Shown: positions 26,015 through 35,649, numbered from the stretch's first letter. The stretch is DNA of 64,000 nt from CAWABB01 sp963701735 (GCA_963701735.1 CAVPBI010000002.1:62001-126000); one strand, 5' to 3'. Notes: a model not told the origin generated them from the sequence alone. Numbers and translations: made by a program.

Positions 26015-27660
26015 CCCTCCCTGCGGTAGACAATTTTCCCGTCGACGATGGTCAGGTCCACCCGGACACTGCCGATCTCCTCGGGGGGAATCTCGAATAT
26101 GTCGCGCTCGAGGACCACAAAGTCCGCCATCTTTCCTGTGACGATAGAGCCCTTCAGCGTCTCCTCGAATGCGGCGTACGCGTTGTTGATCGTGTACGCC
26201 CGCACCGCCTCGGCGACGGAGATCTTCTGTTCGGGGAACCACCCTCCCGGATTCTTGCCGTCTGTGGTTCGTCGCGTGACGGCGGCATACATCCCCTGCA
26301 GCGGGTTGAGCGGGCCGACGGTCCAGTCGCTCCCGAACGAGAGCCGCATGCCGTTGGCGAGAAAGGAGGCAAAGGGGTAGGTAGTCTTGCACCGCTCCGG
26401 CCCGATGCGCCCCTCGGCCCATCGGCCGTCATCGATCGCGTGATACGGCTGCACGGAGGCGATGACGCCGAGCCGGGCAAATCGGGCGAAGTCTGACGGA
26501 CGGATATGTTGCGCATGTTCGATGCGGAATCGCCTGTCGCGCGAACGATTCCTGGCCGCTGCCCGCTCCATGATCCCGAGCACCAGGCTGTTCGCGCTGT
26601 CGCCGATGGCGTGGATCGAGAGCTGGAGCCCTGCGCTGTCCGCGGAGAGCGACCACTCTTCCAGCGCCCCGCTCAGCGCGATATCACTGGGAAGTCCGCG
26701 GGTTGTGGGATCCGAGTCGTACGGCTCGAAGAAGAGTGCGGTGGTTGAGCCGAGCGAGCCGTCGGCAAACGCCTTCATGGATCCCAGCCGGATCCAGGGG
26801 CCGCCGGATCCCGCGGTGACGCCCTCCATAGCCAGCGCGTGCCATTCATACAGGGGCAACCGGCAATACATCCGCGCTGTCAATTCGTTGGATGCGAGCA
26901 GCTCCCTGTAGGTCTGGATGTCGGCGCGCGAGGAGATATCCTGAACGGACGTAACGCCATAGCGACGGGCTTCCGCCAGCGCGCCACGCGCAGCTTCGAG
27001 CATTTCCTCCCGTGAGGCGTCCGGGATCAACCTCCAGACAGGAGCCATCGCTTCATCCTTCAGGATGCCCGTCGGCTCTCCGGTCTCCGGATCCTTCACG
27101 ATGGTGCCGCCGGGCGGATCGGGGGTGTCGCGCGTGATGCCCGCCATGCGGAGGGCAAGGGTGTTTGCAAGAGACATGTGGCCGTCGTAGCGGCTGACCA
27201 TCACAGGCGTTCCGGGGGTCACCGAGTCAATGAGCGCCCGCGTGGGGAGCGCGCCTCCCGGCCATGCGTCGTGATCCCAGTCGCCGCCGGTGATCCATCG
27301 CCCCGGGCGGCGGCGGGCCCGGTCTGCGATGAGGCTGGCGAACTGCTGCGTCGTGGCCGCTGCGCGCAGGTCCACGCTCTGGAGCTGGAACCCGCCCGCC
27401 ATGAAGTGGGCATGGTTGTCGATGAGACCAGGGAGGACCAGGCGTCCCTGGAGATCGACGACAGTGGTTGACGGCCCGGCCAGCTCCCGGATCTCCGCGT
27501 CAGCTCCAACGGCGCTGATGCGTCCGCCCGTGACTGCCACCGCCTGTGCCACGGGACGCGCCTCATCGACGGTCCAGACGCGGCCATTCACCAGGATGAG
27601 GTCCGCCCCGGGCTGCGCCATGGAGCAGGAGGCCAGCAGCAGAACGAGGAGTGTGCGCAT
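26011..27660 (-). CDS. YtcJ-type metal-dependent amidohydrolase, copy 2 (lipoprotein)
   Basis: 549 residues from ATG 27660 (MRTLLVLLLASCSMAQPG). LLLASC is a lipobox with Cys near 12, placing it on the periplasmic side. It has the same order of motifs as copy 1: VLPGLIDNHAHFMAGG (HxH), GGDWDHDAWPGG, RIEHAQHIRPSDF, SIHAIGDSAN and SFGSDWTVGPLNP. The two copies are clearly paralogous, but one is exported and one is cytoplasmic. It begins just after the rhomboid stop and ends overlapping the 36-residue ORF, so it belongs to the same transcript as the D-aminoacylase relative. Confidence 0.9.
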   Translation of the reverse strand: MRTLLVLLLASCSMAQPGADLILVNGRVWTVDEARPVAQAVAVTGGRISAVGADAEIRELAGPSTTVVDLQGRLVLPGLIDNHAHFMAGGFQLQSVDLRAAATTQQFASLIADRARRRPGRWITGGDWDHDAWPGGALPTRALIDSVTPGTPVMVSRYDGHMSLANTLALRMAGITRDTPDPPGGTIVKDPETGEPTGILKDEAMAPVWRLIPDASREEMLEAARGALAEARRYGVTSVQDISSRADIQTYRELLASNELTARMYCRLPLYEWHALAMEGVTAGSGGPWIRLGSMKAFADGSLGSTTALFFEPYDSDPTTRGLPSDIALSGALEEWSLSADSAGLQLSIHAIGDSANSLVLGIMERAAARNRSRDRRFRIEHAQHIRPSDFARFARLGVIASVQPYHAIDDGRWAEGRIGPERCKTTYPFASFLANGMRLSFGSDWTVGPLNPLQGMYAAVTRRTTDGKNPGGWFPEQKISVAEAVRAYTINNAYAAFEETLKGSIVTGKMADFVVLERDIFEIPPEEIGSVRVDLTIVDGKIVYRREG

Positions 27661-27663
27661 GAG

Positions 27664-28404
27664 TCAGCTGGAGAATCTGTCGAGGAACGCCCGTTCGTCG
27701 GGCGTGAGGGTCGCCGTGCCGCCGGTCTGGAGCTTCGCCATGATTCTCTCCAGCTCCGACCGATTGACCTCGTGCATCCGCGTGCGGTCGATGCTCGACC
27801 AGCGCTGGAGGTCCGCAGGGCGTATCGCAGGCGCGGCCATGGAAGCCTTGAATCGCGAGGCCCGCGTGTTCCTGTCCCTCCAGAGGAGAAAGAGAAGGCC
27901 GCCGGCAAAGCCACCAAGATGGGCAAAGTGCGCGACATCCCCTCCCCCGCCGAAGCCTCCGATGAGCGAGAGAACGGTCATGATGATCACCAGCCAGCGG
28001 GCCTCGACCGGGATGATGCCCCAGATCATGATCTGCTCGCGGGGCCAGTATCGCGCAAAGCCCAGAAGCACACCGAAGACCGCGCCGGATGCCCCCACGA
28101 TCGCGACGTTGGGCGTGACGAATGAAAGGAGAGCTCCGGCGACCCCGCTGATGAAGTACAGGAGCAGGAAATCCCTCCCGCCCAGCTCCGCTTCCAGCCG
28201 CGGACCGAAGAACAGGAGGCCGAGCATATTGAAGAGGAGATGCCAGAGGTTCGCGTGGAGGAACATGTAGGTGACGACGGTCCACGGTGCGCTGACGATA
28301 AGCGCCGGCACCAGCATGAGCGTGTTCATCAGCCCCGGCGATGCCGAGGTGAGGAAGTATATCACCACGTTCGCGGCGATCAGCCGCATGGTCCATGATT
28401 TCAT
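27664..28404 (-). CDS. Rhomboid-family intramembrane serine protease
   Basis: 246 residues. Six core helices contain LWHLLFNMLGL (the HxxxN-type loop), the catalytic Ser in VGASGAVFGVLLG and the catalytic His in VAHFAHLGGFAGGLLF. The final 70 residues are a cytoplasmic tail with a helical region (SELERIMAKLQTGGTATLTPDERAFL) typical of Bacteroidota-type rhomboids. It cleaves membrane proteins within the bilayer; its substrates are unknown. The stop lies three bases before the YtcJ copy 2 ATG. Confidence 0.93.
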   Translation of the reverse strand: MKSWTMRLIAANVVIYFLTSASPGLMNTLMLVPALIVSAPWTVVTYMFLHANLWHLLFNMLGLLFFGPRLEAELGGRDFLLLYFISGVAGALLSFVTPNVAIVGASGAVFGVLLGFARYWPREQIMIWGIIPVEARWLVIIMTVLSLIGGFGGGGDVAHFAHLGGFAGGLLFLLWRDRNTRASRFKASMAAPAIRPADLQRWSSIDRTRMHEVNRSELERIMAKLQTGGTATLTPDERAFLDRFSS

Positions 28405-28447
28405 CGGAAGTCCGGGAGTAGTTGTGCGTGGATGCCGGAGGGGGGGC

Positions 28448-28957
28448 TCATTCCTTCCGGGGGGATCCGCCCTCTTTCACCTTTCGTTGCATCAGGATAC
28501 CCGCGATCGACAGAACCACGATGGCGACGACGCGCAGCGGATCCGACAGGGGCAGGTTTGCGGCAATCAGCATCGCGCCGGCGATCGACGACAGCAGCAG
28601 CAGCGCCGTCTCAAACGCCACCCTGAGCAACACCACACCCAGGATGCCCAGGACGATGAATGCAAGCCACTCCGGAAGCCACGGCCCAAGTATGCGCGCC
28701 AGTCCGAGACCGATGACGCCACCCGCCAGAAACCCGCCTATGTTGATCGCGACCGCCTTCACGAACTTCGTCAGCGCGATGCCTGCCACAGCCCCGACAG
28801 CCCCAGCAATGAGGACCGTGTTCTGCGGCTGTTCGGGAAAGAATGCCTGCATCAGCCACATTCCGGCGACGAACCCGGCCCCTCCGGCAAACACCCAGAA
28901 GAGCTTGCGCCCGACCGTCAGGAGCGCGACACCAATCAGGATGGCTATCCAGTTCAC
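28448..28957 (-). CDS. DUF4203-like multi-helix membrane protein
   Basis: 169 residues that are almost all hydrophobic: about seven short helices with repeated glycine pairs (FWVFAGGAGFVAGMWLM, AGAVGAVAGIALTKFVKAVA, GGFLAGGVIGLGLARIL). This spacing resembles the TM7S3/TM198 (DUF4203) group. A charged tail (KVKEGGSPRKE) ends the protein. ATG 28957 overlaps the peptidase stop by four bases. No function can be read. Confidence 0.65.
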   Translation of the reverse strand: MNWIAILIGVALLTVGRKLFWVFAGGAGFVAGMWLMQAFFPEQPQNTVLIAGAVGAVAGIALTKFVKAVAINIGGFLAGGVIGLGLARILGPWLPEWLAFIVLGILGVVLLRVAFETALLLLSSIAGAMLIAANLPLSDPLRVVAIVVLSIAGILMQRKVKEGGSPRKE

Positions 28958-31047
28958 TCTTTCACCTCCGTGAGCGCGCGTTCGGCTGCCTCCAGCAGAA
29001 CAGTTGCGCCGACGGCCGAACCGGTGGCCTGCGTCATCCAGAGATCCGGCGTGACCCGGCCAATCCGCGCGACACGCTCAATCTCGCTCCCTGTGCTCGC
29101 CCCTTTCTTGATCTGTTCTTCCAGCTGGTGCGCGATCAGGTGCCCGATGGGGTAGTCCGGGAGATAGAGGAAGGAGTGGATCATGTGCGAATAGATGCCC
29201 AGGAGCACCACATCACGCTTCCCGAAGACGGGCGCGTAGTACGTGTTCCAGAGGTCACGGGCAAGGTCGAGGGTCGCGGCCTTGAGTTCCGCGGGCGTCG
29301 CCCCGGGATGGTCGTACATCCAGTGCCAGACCGCCATGTCGAGCAGCGCCACCCCTGCGATTTCGTAGGTCCCCCAGAAATCGTTCAGGACGTTTGAGGC
29401 GTACGACTTCGGATTGTCCGCGGCAAGCCCCAGCAGCCGCAGATCCTGCGCCTGGAACACGAACGCGATGGCTTCGGTGAACGCGGTGTTCGGGACACCC
29501 GAAAGGATGGTATGGTCGACGTCGTTCAGCGATATGACCTGCTCGACGTTGTGCCCAAGCTCGTGAACCGCGATGTTGAATCCCTTGTAGTTCATCCCGC
29601 TCTTTTCGACCCTCGTGCGCAAGCGTGTCGGGACGCCTCGCATCCCTGCTCCCATGGCATGACCGGAACCGCGCGCGGGATCGACAGCGGTCAGGCTGGC
29701 AAGGTACTGCGAGCGCTCCGGTGTGAATCCGAGCGTCGTCAGGATTGTGGGGATGCCGCGTTTGAACGCGTCCGCGGTAGGATACTTCCGGGCTACGACG
29801 CGGTCCAGCTCGACCTCGCCGACGGAACTCTTCACCCGGAACCCGCTGTACCAGATGTCAAACGGTTCAAGCGGGCGGCCAAGCCGCCGCGTGATCAACT
29901 CGGCCACGCGCGGAACCAGGGGCGAGGAAACAACCTGCTCGAGCATCGCCCTGACGCGCTCTTCCGGAAGCTCGCGCTCTTCGTTGAACTTTCGTGCGAT
30001 CAGCGTCGGGGCTGTCGGAGTGTACGGATCCCTGAGGCGTTCCGCCTGGAACGTCTTCAGCAGCATGGCATAGCGCGTATCCGGCTCGGGGCTGGTGGAC
30101 GCCGTCGCAGAGGGAACAACCGCCCCCCGGGCATCATTCACGGAAGACGCCGTGACCGTGTTCGCCACCGGATCCCAATCAACACCGGGATTGTTGACCA
30201 CCGCCGCGGGGATCGTTTGCGTAACGATCCGCTCCATGACCGATTGAATCAGGCGCTGGCGCGCAAGCCCGTTTGAGTTGTCCTCGTAGCTCGCCTTTAT
30301 TTCGTCCCTCAGGTTCCAGTGCGAGAGCAGCCTTTTCCCCGCAGGGAACAGCCGGTTGCCACGCCCGTCCATGACGTGGTGCATCCAGATGTTGTACTCG
30401 GCAATGTACTGGTCCACCTCCGCAGTCACCCGCGCGATCTCGAGCTTGACCGACGCAGGCACACGCCGGGCAAACCGGGCCGCCAGACGCGCTTCAGCCC
30501 ACTGCTGACGCGACCAGGCGGCTCCCTCCTTCAGGCGTTCATCGAGCGTCGTCAGCGGGAAATTGAGCAGCACCACGAACGCCAGCTTGTTCGCGAAGAA
30601 GTCGTCGACCAGATGCGCCTCAGGATCGTATCCGGCGAACAGCTCGTCGAACGGAAGGATCGGACCGATGTCGAGGTCGGCCTGCGTCTTGAGGTGGCGA
30701 TTGATCTCGCCCATGTGCCCGTCGAGCGCTTCCACCATGCGCTCATAGCGGGAGAGCAGCGTGTCGCGCGACGCGGCGTCAGCCGCGAAGTGCACCCGCA
30801 CGAACTGCTCGAAGACGGTCTTATCACCGTCCTCATCGCGCCAGAACTGCAGCACCTGCCGCATCCCGCGCTGCAATCTGCTCCGGCTGTGCTCCCCGTA
30901 CTTGGCGGTGAGCTCTTCTTCGAGCGCGCTCATGGAGGCCGCCGCCCAGGCGGGCTGGGAGCCGCCCGTGGTCCCCTGCTGCTCGGGACGCGGGGTCCAG
31001 CCTACCGATAGAACCATTGCAAGCACCGCCACGAAGACCTTGTGCAT
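28954..31047 (-). CDS. Large secreted HELGH zinc peptidase (gluzincin-like)
   Basis: About 697 residues from ATG 31047 (MHKVFVAVLAMVLSVGW), with a signal peptide. The zinc motif is in NIAVHELGHNVEQVI, and a following helix FTEAIAFVFQAQDLRLL supplies a plausible third ligand Glu, as in M3-like gluzincins. The N-terminal 400 residues are helical and charged. The C-terminal part continues with WHWMYDHPGATPAELKAA and a helical tail. I recognise the metalloprotease pattern but not a named family; M3/oligopeptidase-like is closest by eye. It lies 22 bases after the LOV kinase and overlaps the DUF4203-like gene. Confidence 0.75.
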   Translation of the reverse strand: MHKVFVAVLAMVLSVGWTPRPEQQGTTGGSQPAWAAASMSALEEELTAKYGEHSRSRLQRGMRQVLQFWRDEDGDKTVFEQFVRVHFAADAASRDTLLSRYERMVEALDGHMGEINRHLKTQADLDIGPILPFDELFAGYDPEAHLVDDFFANKLAFVVLLNFPLTTLDERLKEGAAWSRQQWAEARLAARFARRVPASVKLEIARVTAEVDQYIAEYNIWMHHVMDGRGNRLFPAGKRLLSHWNLRDEIKASYEDNSNGLARQRLIQSVMERIVTQTIPAAVVNNPGVDWDPVANTVTASSVNDARGAVVPSATASTSPEPDTRYAMLLKTFQAERLRDPYTPTAPTLIARKFNEERELPEERVRAMLEQVVSSPLVPRVAELITRRLGRPLEPFDIWYSGFRVKSSVGEVELDRVVARKYPTADAFKRGIPTILTTLGFTPERSQYLASLTAVDPARGSGHAMGAGMRGVPTRLRTRVEKSGMNYKGFNIAVHELGHNVEQVISLNDVDHTILSGVPNTAFTEAIAFVFQAQDLRLLGLAADNPKSYASNVLNDFWGTYEIAGVALLDMAVWHWMYDHPGATPAELKAATLDLARDLWNTYYAPVFGKRDVVLLGIYSHMIHSFLYLPDYPIGHLIAHQLEEQIKKGASTGSEIERVARIGRVTPDLWMTQATGSAVGATVLLEAAERALTEVKE

Positions 31048-31069
31048 CACAATCCTCCCGGGTTTTTCA

Positions 31070-32239
31070 TTATTGGCCCGCGCGAGCCGCACGCGGCAAC
31101 TCCACGATGAACCTCGCCCCTCCCCCCTCCGACCGCTCGTACCGGATCGTCCCGCCCATCAGATCAAGATATTTCTTCACGATATACAGCCCGAGCCCGG
31201 TGGAACTCTCCCCGGCCGTCGGGAGCGACCCGAGCCTGGCGAACCGCCCGAACAACATCGGGACATCTTCAGGGGGAACTCCCTGACCGGTATCCTCCAC
31301 CTCCACCACGAGATGCTTCCCCCTGCTCCTCAGCCGGACGACGACCGCTCCTCCGATCGGCGTGTACTTCACGCCATTGGACACCAGGTTCTCGAGCACG
31401 GCGAGGACGCACCCGCGGTCGGTGTGCGCCTTCGGGAGCCGGGCGGGCGCGTCGACGCGCAGCGCGATGTGCTTCGCCCGGGCCTGGTCCCTGTACAGCC
31501 GGAACACGATATCGGTCTTGAGCCGGAGATCGATCGGCTCAAGCTCCAGGCTGGTGGGACCGGCCTCGACACGACGGGCTTCCAGCAGGTCGATCACGAT
31601 GTCCCGCATCCTCAGGGAGACGTCGTGCAGTTGCCGGATTCGCTTTCGCATCACCGCCGGGCGCATGTGCCCCACGCCGCTCTGCAGCAGATCCAGCGAC
31701 AGGAGGATGCTCGTCAGCGGACTCTTGATGTCATGTGCTGCGACATAGAGCAGATCGCTCAGCCGGTCGTTCGCCTCCTGGAGCTCCTTGTTCGCGCCGA
31801 TCAGGTCCTCGTTCAGCTTCCACAGGGCGTTTTCGACGTTGACCCGGTCGGTCACATCCCGCTGGATCCCGATGTAGTACTGGAGCCCGCGGTCCTCACC
31901 GTGGACCGGCGAAACGTGGAGCTCGTTATAAAAGAGGGCGCCGTCCTTCCGGAAGTTTCTCAGCACCACCGTACACGCGCGCTCCTTCGCGAGGCATTCG
32001 CGGAGGTATTCGAGTGCCGGCTGGTCCCTCTCCGCCCCGTGCAGAAACCGGCAGTTCCGGCCCAGCACCTCGTCGCGGGAATAGCCCGTCAACCGCTCGA
32101 ACGCGGAATTCACGTAGATCAGCGGCATGTCGGGGACACTGCAGTCCGCGACAGTGACGCCCTCGTTCAGGCTGTCGAAGATCACGCCCGCCAGGCGGGC
32201 CCGCTCACCAGCCGGGGTGGATGTCAGATGCGTTGCCAA
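31070..32239 (-). CDS. LOV-domain blue-light sensor histidine kinase
   Basis: About 389 residues if started at TTG 32239, overlapping the DUF192 gene; GTG 32185 is a shorter choice. The longer open frame to 32740 is a shadow of DUF192. Near residues 20-130 lies a PAS domain with the LOV signature GRNCRFLHG (photoactive Cys near 63; His replaces the usual Gln), then NFRKDGALFYNELHVSPV and YYIGIQRDVT with the flavin-contact Gln near 126. A coiled coil follows, then HisKA (YVAAHDIKSPLTSI, His near 169) and HATPase (LENLVSNGVKYTP, VEDTGQGVPPED, TGLGLYIVKKYLDLMGG). No membrane segment is present, so it is cytoplasmic. LOV domains bind FMN and form a Cys adduct in blue light. No partner regulator is adjacent. 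Confidence 0.88.
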   Translation of the reverse strand: MATHLTSTPAGERARLAGVIFDSLNEGVTVADCSVPDMPLIYVNSAFERLTGYSRDEVLGRNCRFLHGAERDQPALEYLRECLAKERACTVVLRNFRKDGALFYNELHVSPVHGEDRGLQYYIGIQRDVTDRVNVENALWKLNEDLIGANKELQEANDRLSDLLYVAAHDIKSPLTSILLSLDLLQSGVGHMRPAVMRKRIRQLHDVSLRMRDIVIDLLEARRVEAGPTSLELEPIDLRLKTDIVFRLYRDQARAKHIALRVDAPARLPKAHTDRGCVLAVLENLVSNGVKYTPIGGAVVVRLRSRGKHLVVEVEDTGQGVPPEDVPMLFGRFARLGSLPTAGESSTGLGLYIVKKYLDLMGGTIRYERSEGGGARFIVELPRAARAGQ

Positions 32240-32697
32240 AATATCCTGTCTCCGGGCGCAAGACGATGCCGGTCCGCAAAGCCGGCGTGGACCTCCACGA
32301 CAAACCTTGCCGGTCGGTCCGACGGCACCGATGCCTCGGAGTACGGGACCGTGTTCTTCCGTATGGTCACGATGGTCCGGTCGGCGCCGAGGAAGATGAC
32401 GTCGAGCGGAAGCGGCGTGTCCTTCATCCAGAACGACAGCGGCTCCTCCGTGGGGAAGAGAAACAGCATACCCTGGTTCTCTTCCATCTGCTCCCTGAAC
32501 ATCAGCCCGCGCATTCTCTCCGTGGCGCGCTCGGCAATCTCGACGTCGATCACGGCCAGCGTGGCTCCCGTGGCCGAGACAAAGACGAGCTCCGCGTCCT
32601 TGCGGAATGCGGGAACAGGGGTCTGCCCGTACACGGCCGTCTGGAGGACACCGAGGACCGCAACGCCGAGGATATGCAGCCGACGGAGGATTCTCAT
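32224..32697 (-). CDS. DUF192 secreted protein
   Basis: 157 residues from ATG 32697 (MRILRRLHILGVAVLG), which overlaps the Fe-S oxidoreductase stop by four bases. A signal peptide ends near VYGQ. The DUF192 core is clear: VDVEIAERATERMRGLMFRE, GMLFLFPTEEPLSFWMKDTPLPLDVIFLG and EVHAGFADRHRLAPGDRI. The family is widespread, usually exported, and of unknown function. Confidence 0.92.
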   Translation of the reverse strand: MRILRRLHILGVAVLGVLQTAVYGQTPVPAFRKDAELVFVSATGATLAVIDVEIAERATERMRGLMFREQMEENQGMLFLFPTEEPLSFWMKDTPLPLDVIFLGADRTIVTIRKNTVPYSEASVPSDRPARFVVEVHAGFADRHRLAPGDRIFWQRI

Positions 32698-34704
32698 CTG
32701 TTTCCGCCGGGCTCCATCGCTTCGAGGACAAGCTCGGCAACGTCCTTGACCTGCACCCGTTCGGCGGCCTCGCGCGCCTTCACGCCGTCGGTGAGCATCG
32801 TCATGCAGAACGGGCAGCCGGTGCCGATCACATCGGGTTTCGTGGCAAGCGCCTCGTCCGTGCGCTCCATGTTTACGCGCTTCCCCTCGGTCTCCTCCAT
32901 CCACATGCGCCCGCCGCCCGCGCCGCAGCAGAAGCTGCGATCCTTGCTGCGGGGCATCTCAAGCCGCCGGACGCCGCCAAGCGCGTCGAGCACGTCACGC
33001 GGGGCATCATACTCGTCGTTGTACCGGCCGAGATAACACGGATCGTGGAAGGCCACGCTCGTTGCCGACCCGGCGGGGATGCGGAGCTTGCCGGACACAA
33101 TGAGCTCGCGCAGCATCGTCGTGTGATGGACCACTTCGTAGGTGCCGCCGAACTGCCTGTACTCCTTGCCGAGCGCCTGCATGCAGTGCGGACAGGTGAC
33201 AACGATGCGGGAGAACGAATACGAGTTGAGCGTCGACACGTTGCCCGTGATCAGCGACTGCGCGAGGTACTCGTTCCCCATCCGCCTCGCGGGATCGCCC
33301 GTGCACTTCTCCTCCTCGCCCAGGATCGCGAAGTCCACCCCCGCCTTCTGCAGAAGCCTTGCGAACGCCCTGCTGACGCTCCTGTACCGGGCGTCGTACG
33401 AACCGGCACATCCGACCCAGAACAGCACGTCCGCCCTCTTCTTCTCCGCCATGCGCGGGATCGCAAGTCCTTCGGCCCATTCCGCACGGGTGGCATGACC
33501 GAACCCCCACGGCGTATAGTTCCGCTCCAGATTCGAGAACGTCGTCTTCAGTTCGTCCGGGAAGCGGGACTCGTTCAGCACCAGCCCGCGGCGAATCTGC
33601 ACGATCGCATCCACATGCTCGATCGTGACAGGACATTCCTGGACGCAGGCCATGCACGTGGTGCACGCCCAGAGCTCCTGCTCCGTAATGAAATTGTCCA
33701 GGAGCTGATGGCCGAGGACCGTCCCGGCGGCGTCGCCCGTGGCTTTCGCGGCCATCACCGGCGCCTTCTCCATCGTCCGCGCGCGAATGTCCACAATGAT
33801 CTTCTTCGGGTTGAGCAGCTTGCCGGTTGTGTTGGCAGGACAGACCGACGAGCAGCGCCCGCATTCCGTGCAGGTGTACCCGTCAAGGAGCTGCTTCCAG
33901 GTCAGGTCGTCGACATCGGTGGCGCCGTACTTGGTGAGCGTCTCGTCGGCAAGGTTGATCGGTCGCAGCGCACCGCGCGGGCCGAGATTCGAGAAGTAGA
34001 CATTCGGAATCGATGTGAGGACATGCAGATGCTTCGAGTACGGAAGGTAGTTCAGAAATCCGAGGACGGTCAGCATATGTCCCCAGAAGAACGCGTGATA
34101 CCACGTCGCCGCGGTCCCGGGATCCATCGGAGAGAGCATCGTGCCGAGTCCCGCCGAAAACACTCGTGCATCCTGTCCCGCGCCGGCACCCGTCAGAAAA
34201 CGCATCGCATTCTGTCCGAACATGGTCACCATCACGACGAGAATCAGCGTGAGGATCACGAGGGCGTCCATGCGAGCATGCCCGCTCACGTCGAGGCGCT
34301 TCGGCGGCGCGGCAACGCGCCTGACGATCGACACGACCACCGCGATCACGACGAGCAGCCCGACCATGATCCTGCAGGAAGATCAGGGGCGGATACAGCG
34401 GACCGAGGAACGCCAGCGAGCTGCCGGGGATCAACCCTTCGATGATCGACTCCAGGACCGCCGACAGCAGGATGACGAAGCCCCAGAAAATGAAGAAATG
34501 CAGCAGGCCGGCGAGAGGCTCTCGCAGCAGCTTCGTCTGTCCGAACGCGATCGTCGCTACATTCCCCAGCCTGCGCCACGGTTGGTCGAAGCGGTCGTCG
34601 GGCTTCCCGGTGTTCAGGTACCCGATGAGGCGCCGGGCGTTGCGCACAAAGAACAGGAGGCCTGCGACCAGGACGAGCGCGAACACCAGCGAGCCGATCG
34701 TCAT
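32694..34704 (-). CDS. Membrane-bound (Fe-S) oxidoreductase with HdrD/CCG domains (one frameshift)
   Basis: Electron carrier between a soluble donor and membrane quinones. From ATG 34704: five or so membrane helices of the nitrate-reductase-gamma type (SLVFALVLVAGLLFF, LLHFFIFWGFVILLSAVLES), then two [4Fe-4S] motifs (CTECGRCSSVCPANTTGK and CTTCMACVQECPVTIEHV). Two CCG domains follow (VLFWVGCAGSYDARY, FHDPCYLGRYND, SFCCGAGGGRMWMEET) and a final CPFCMTML. The frame breaks near 34370 (LIFLQD joins MVGLLVVIAVVV). This architecture matches the proposed ETF:menaquinone oxidoreductases (EMO) and HdrD-like proteins; no etfAB lies in the window. Bridged length is about 670 residues. Confidence 0.88.
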
Positions 34705-34746
34705 ACGGGGTCCGTCAATGATGGGTGGGGAATGGACGCTGTGAGA

Positions 34747-35646
34747 TCATCCAACGAGGATGGTGCCGTCGATGACCGTGACGGCAGTCCCGCTGATTTT
34801 CACCGACTCCACACGGTTGCCGGCGAGGCCGAGATGGATGCGAACCCGACCCTTCCGTCCGATCGCGTCGCCCTGTTCGCCGATGATCGTCAGGACGTCG
34901 CCCGTGCCCTCCAGCTCGCCGCGCTCGAACAGGTAGACGCCGAGCGGGCCGTTCGCGGAGCCAGTCACCGGATCTTCCGGGATACCGACATGCGGCGCGA
35001 AGAAGCGCGAATGCACCGAGGATGTCCGCTCGATGGTTTCCGTGGTAAAGACGCACAGCCCTCCGAACTTCTTGTTTTCGAGGAACTGGGCGACGGCGGG
35101 AAGATTCGGGGAGAGCGAGAAAATCGTGTGGAGGCGACGGACCGGGACATACAGGTAGTCTGCGGACACGATCGGAAGGCTTCCGTCGAAGTCCTCGATC
35201 TGGATTCGCAGGAGCCGCATGATATCCAGCTTGAGCTGGGCCGCGCGGGCAAACTCGGGAAGCGGGAGGCCGAAGTGGACTTCGGTGCTGGATTTCCCCT
35301 TCGCGACAGTGACCGGGAGAATCCCCGAGCGCGTCTCGGCCGCAAACGGGTACGCTCCGGGCGCAGCCATGCCGTGCATCCCCTCTTCCGCAAGCGCGTG
35401 AAAGGCGGCGACAGTCGCATGGCCGCAGAGGTTCACCTCTGTGGACGGAGTGAACCAGCGGATGCGGATGGTCGCACCGGGGATCGTGGGCGGAAGGATG
35501 AACGCCGTCTCCGGCACTGCCATCTCCCTCGCAATGGCCTGCATCTGCTGGTCGGTCAAACCCGACGCATCCATCACGACGCCTGCCGGATTCCCCGTGA
35601 GCGGAGCCTCCGTGAACGCGTCGACCTGTTTGATCCTGATGTGCAC
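34747..35646 (-). CDS. PhzF-family isomerase/epimerase-like protein
   Basis: 299 residues, starting with GTG 35646. Two-fold diaminopimelate-epimerase-like fold recognised from VDAFTEAPLTGNPAGVVMDA, ETAFILPP, IRIRWFTPSTEVNLCGHATVAAFHAL (acid residue and GHAT motif) and the C-terminal EDPVTGSANGPLGVYL. In phenazine producers PhzF isomerises a chorismate-derived compound, but most relatives outside phenazine clusters have unknown substrates, and no other phz gene is here. It starts three bases downstream of the DUF4905 gene stop. Confidence 0.9.
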   Translation of the reverse strand: MHIRIKQVDAFTEAPLTGNPAGVVMDASGLTDQQMQAIAREMAVPETAFILPPTIPGATIRIRWFTPSTEVNLCGHATVAAFHALAEEGMHGMAAPGAYPFAAETRSGILPVTVAKGKSSTEVHFGLPLPEFARAAQLKLDIMRLLRIQIEDFDGSLPIVSADYLYVPVRRLHTIFSLSPNLPAVAQFLENKKFGGLCVFTTETIERTSSVHSRFFAPHVGIPEDPVTGSANGPLGVYLFERGELEGTGDVLTIIGEQGDAIGRKGRVRIHLGLAGNRVESVKISGTAVTVIDGTILVG

Positions 35647-35649
35647 GCC

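Noticed and set aside
32240..32740. Long N-terminal extension of the LOV kinase
   Set aside because: The extension is the shadow of the DUF192 gene and has no domain; TTG 32239 or GTG 32185 gives a normal LOV protein.
34747..35646. Phenazine biosynthesis cluster
   Set aside because: Only a lone PhzF-type gene is present; such genes are common without phenazine production.
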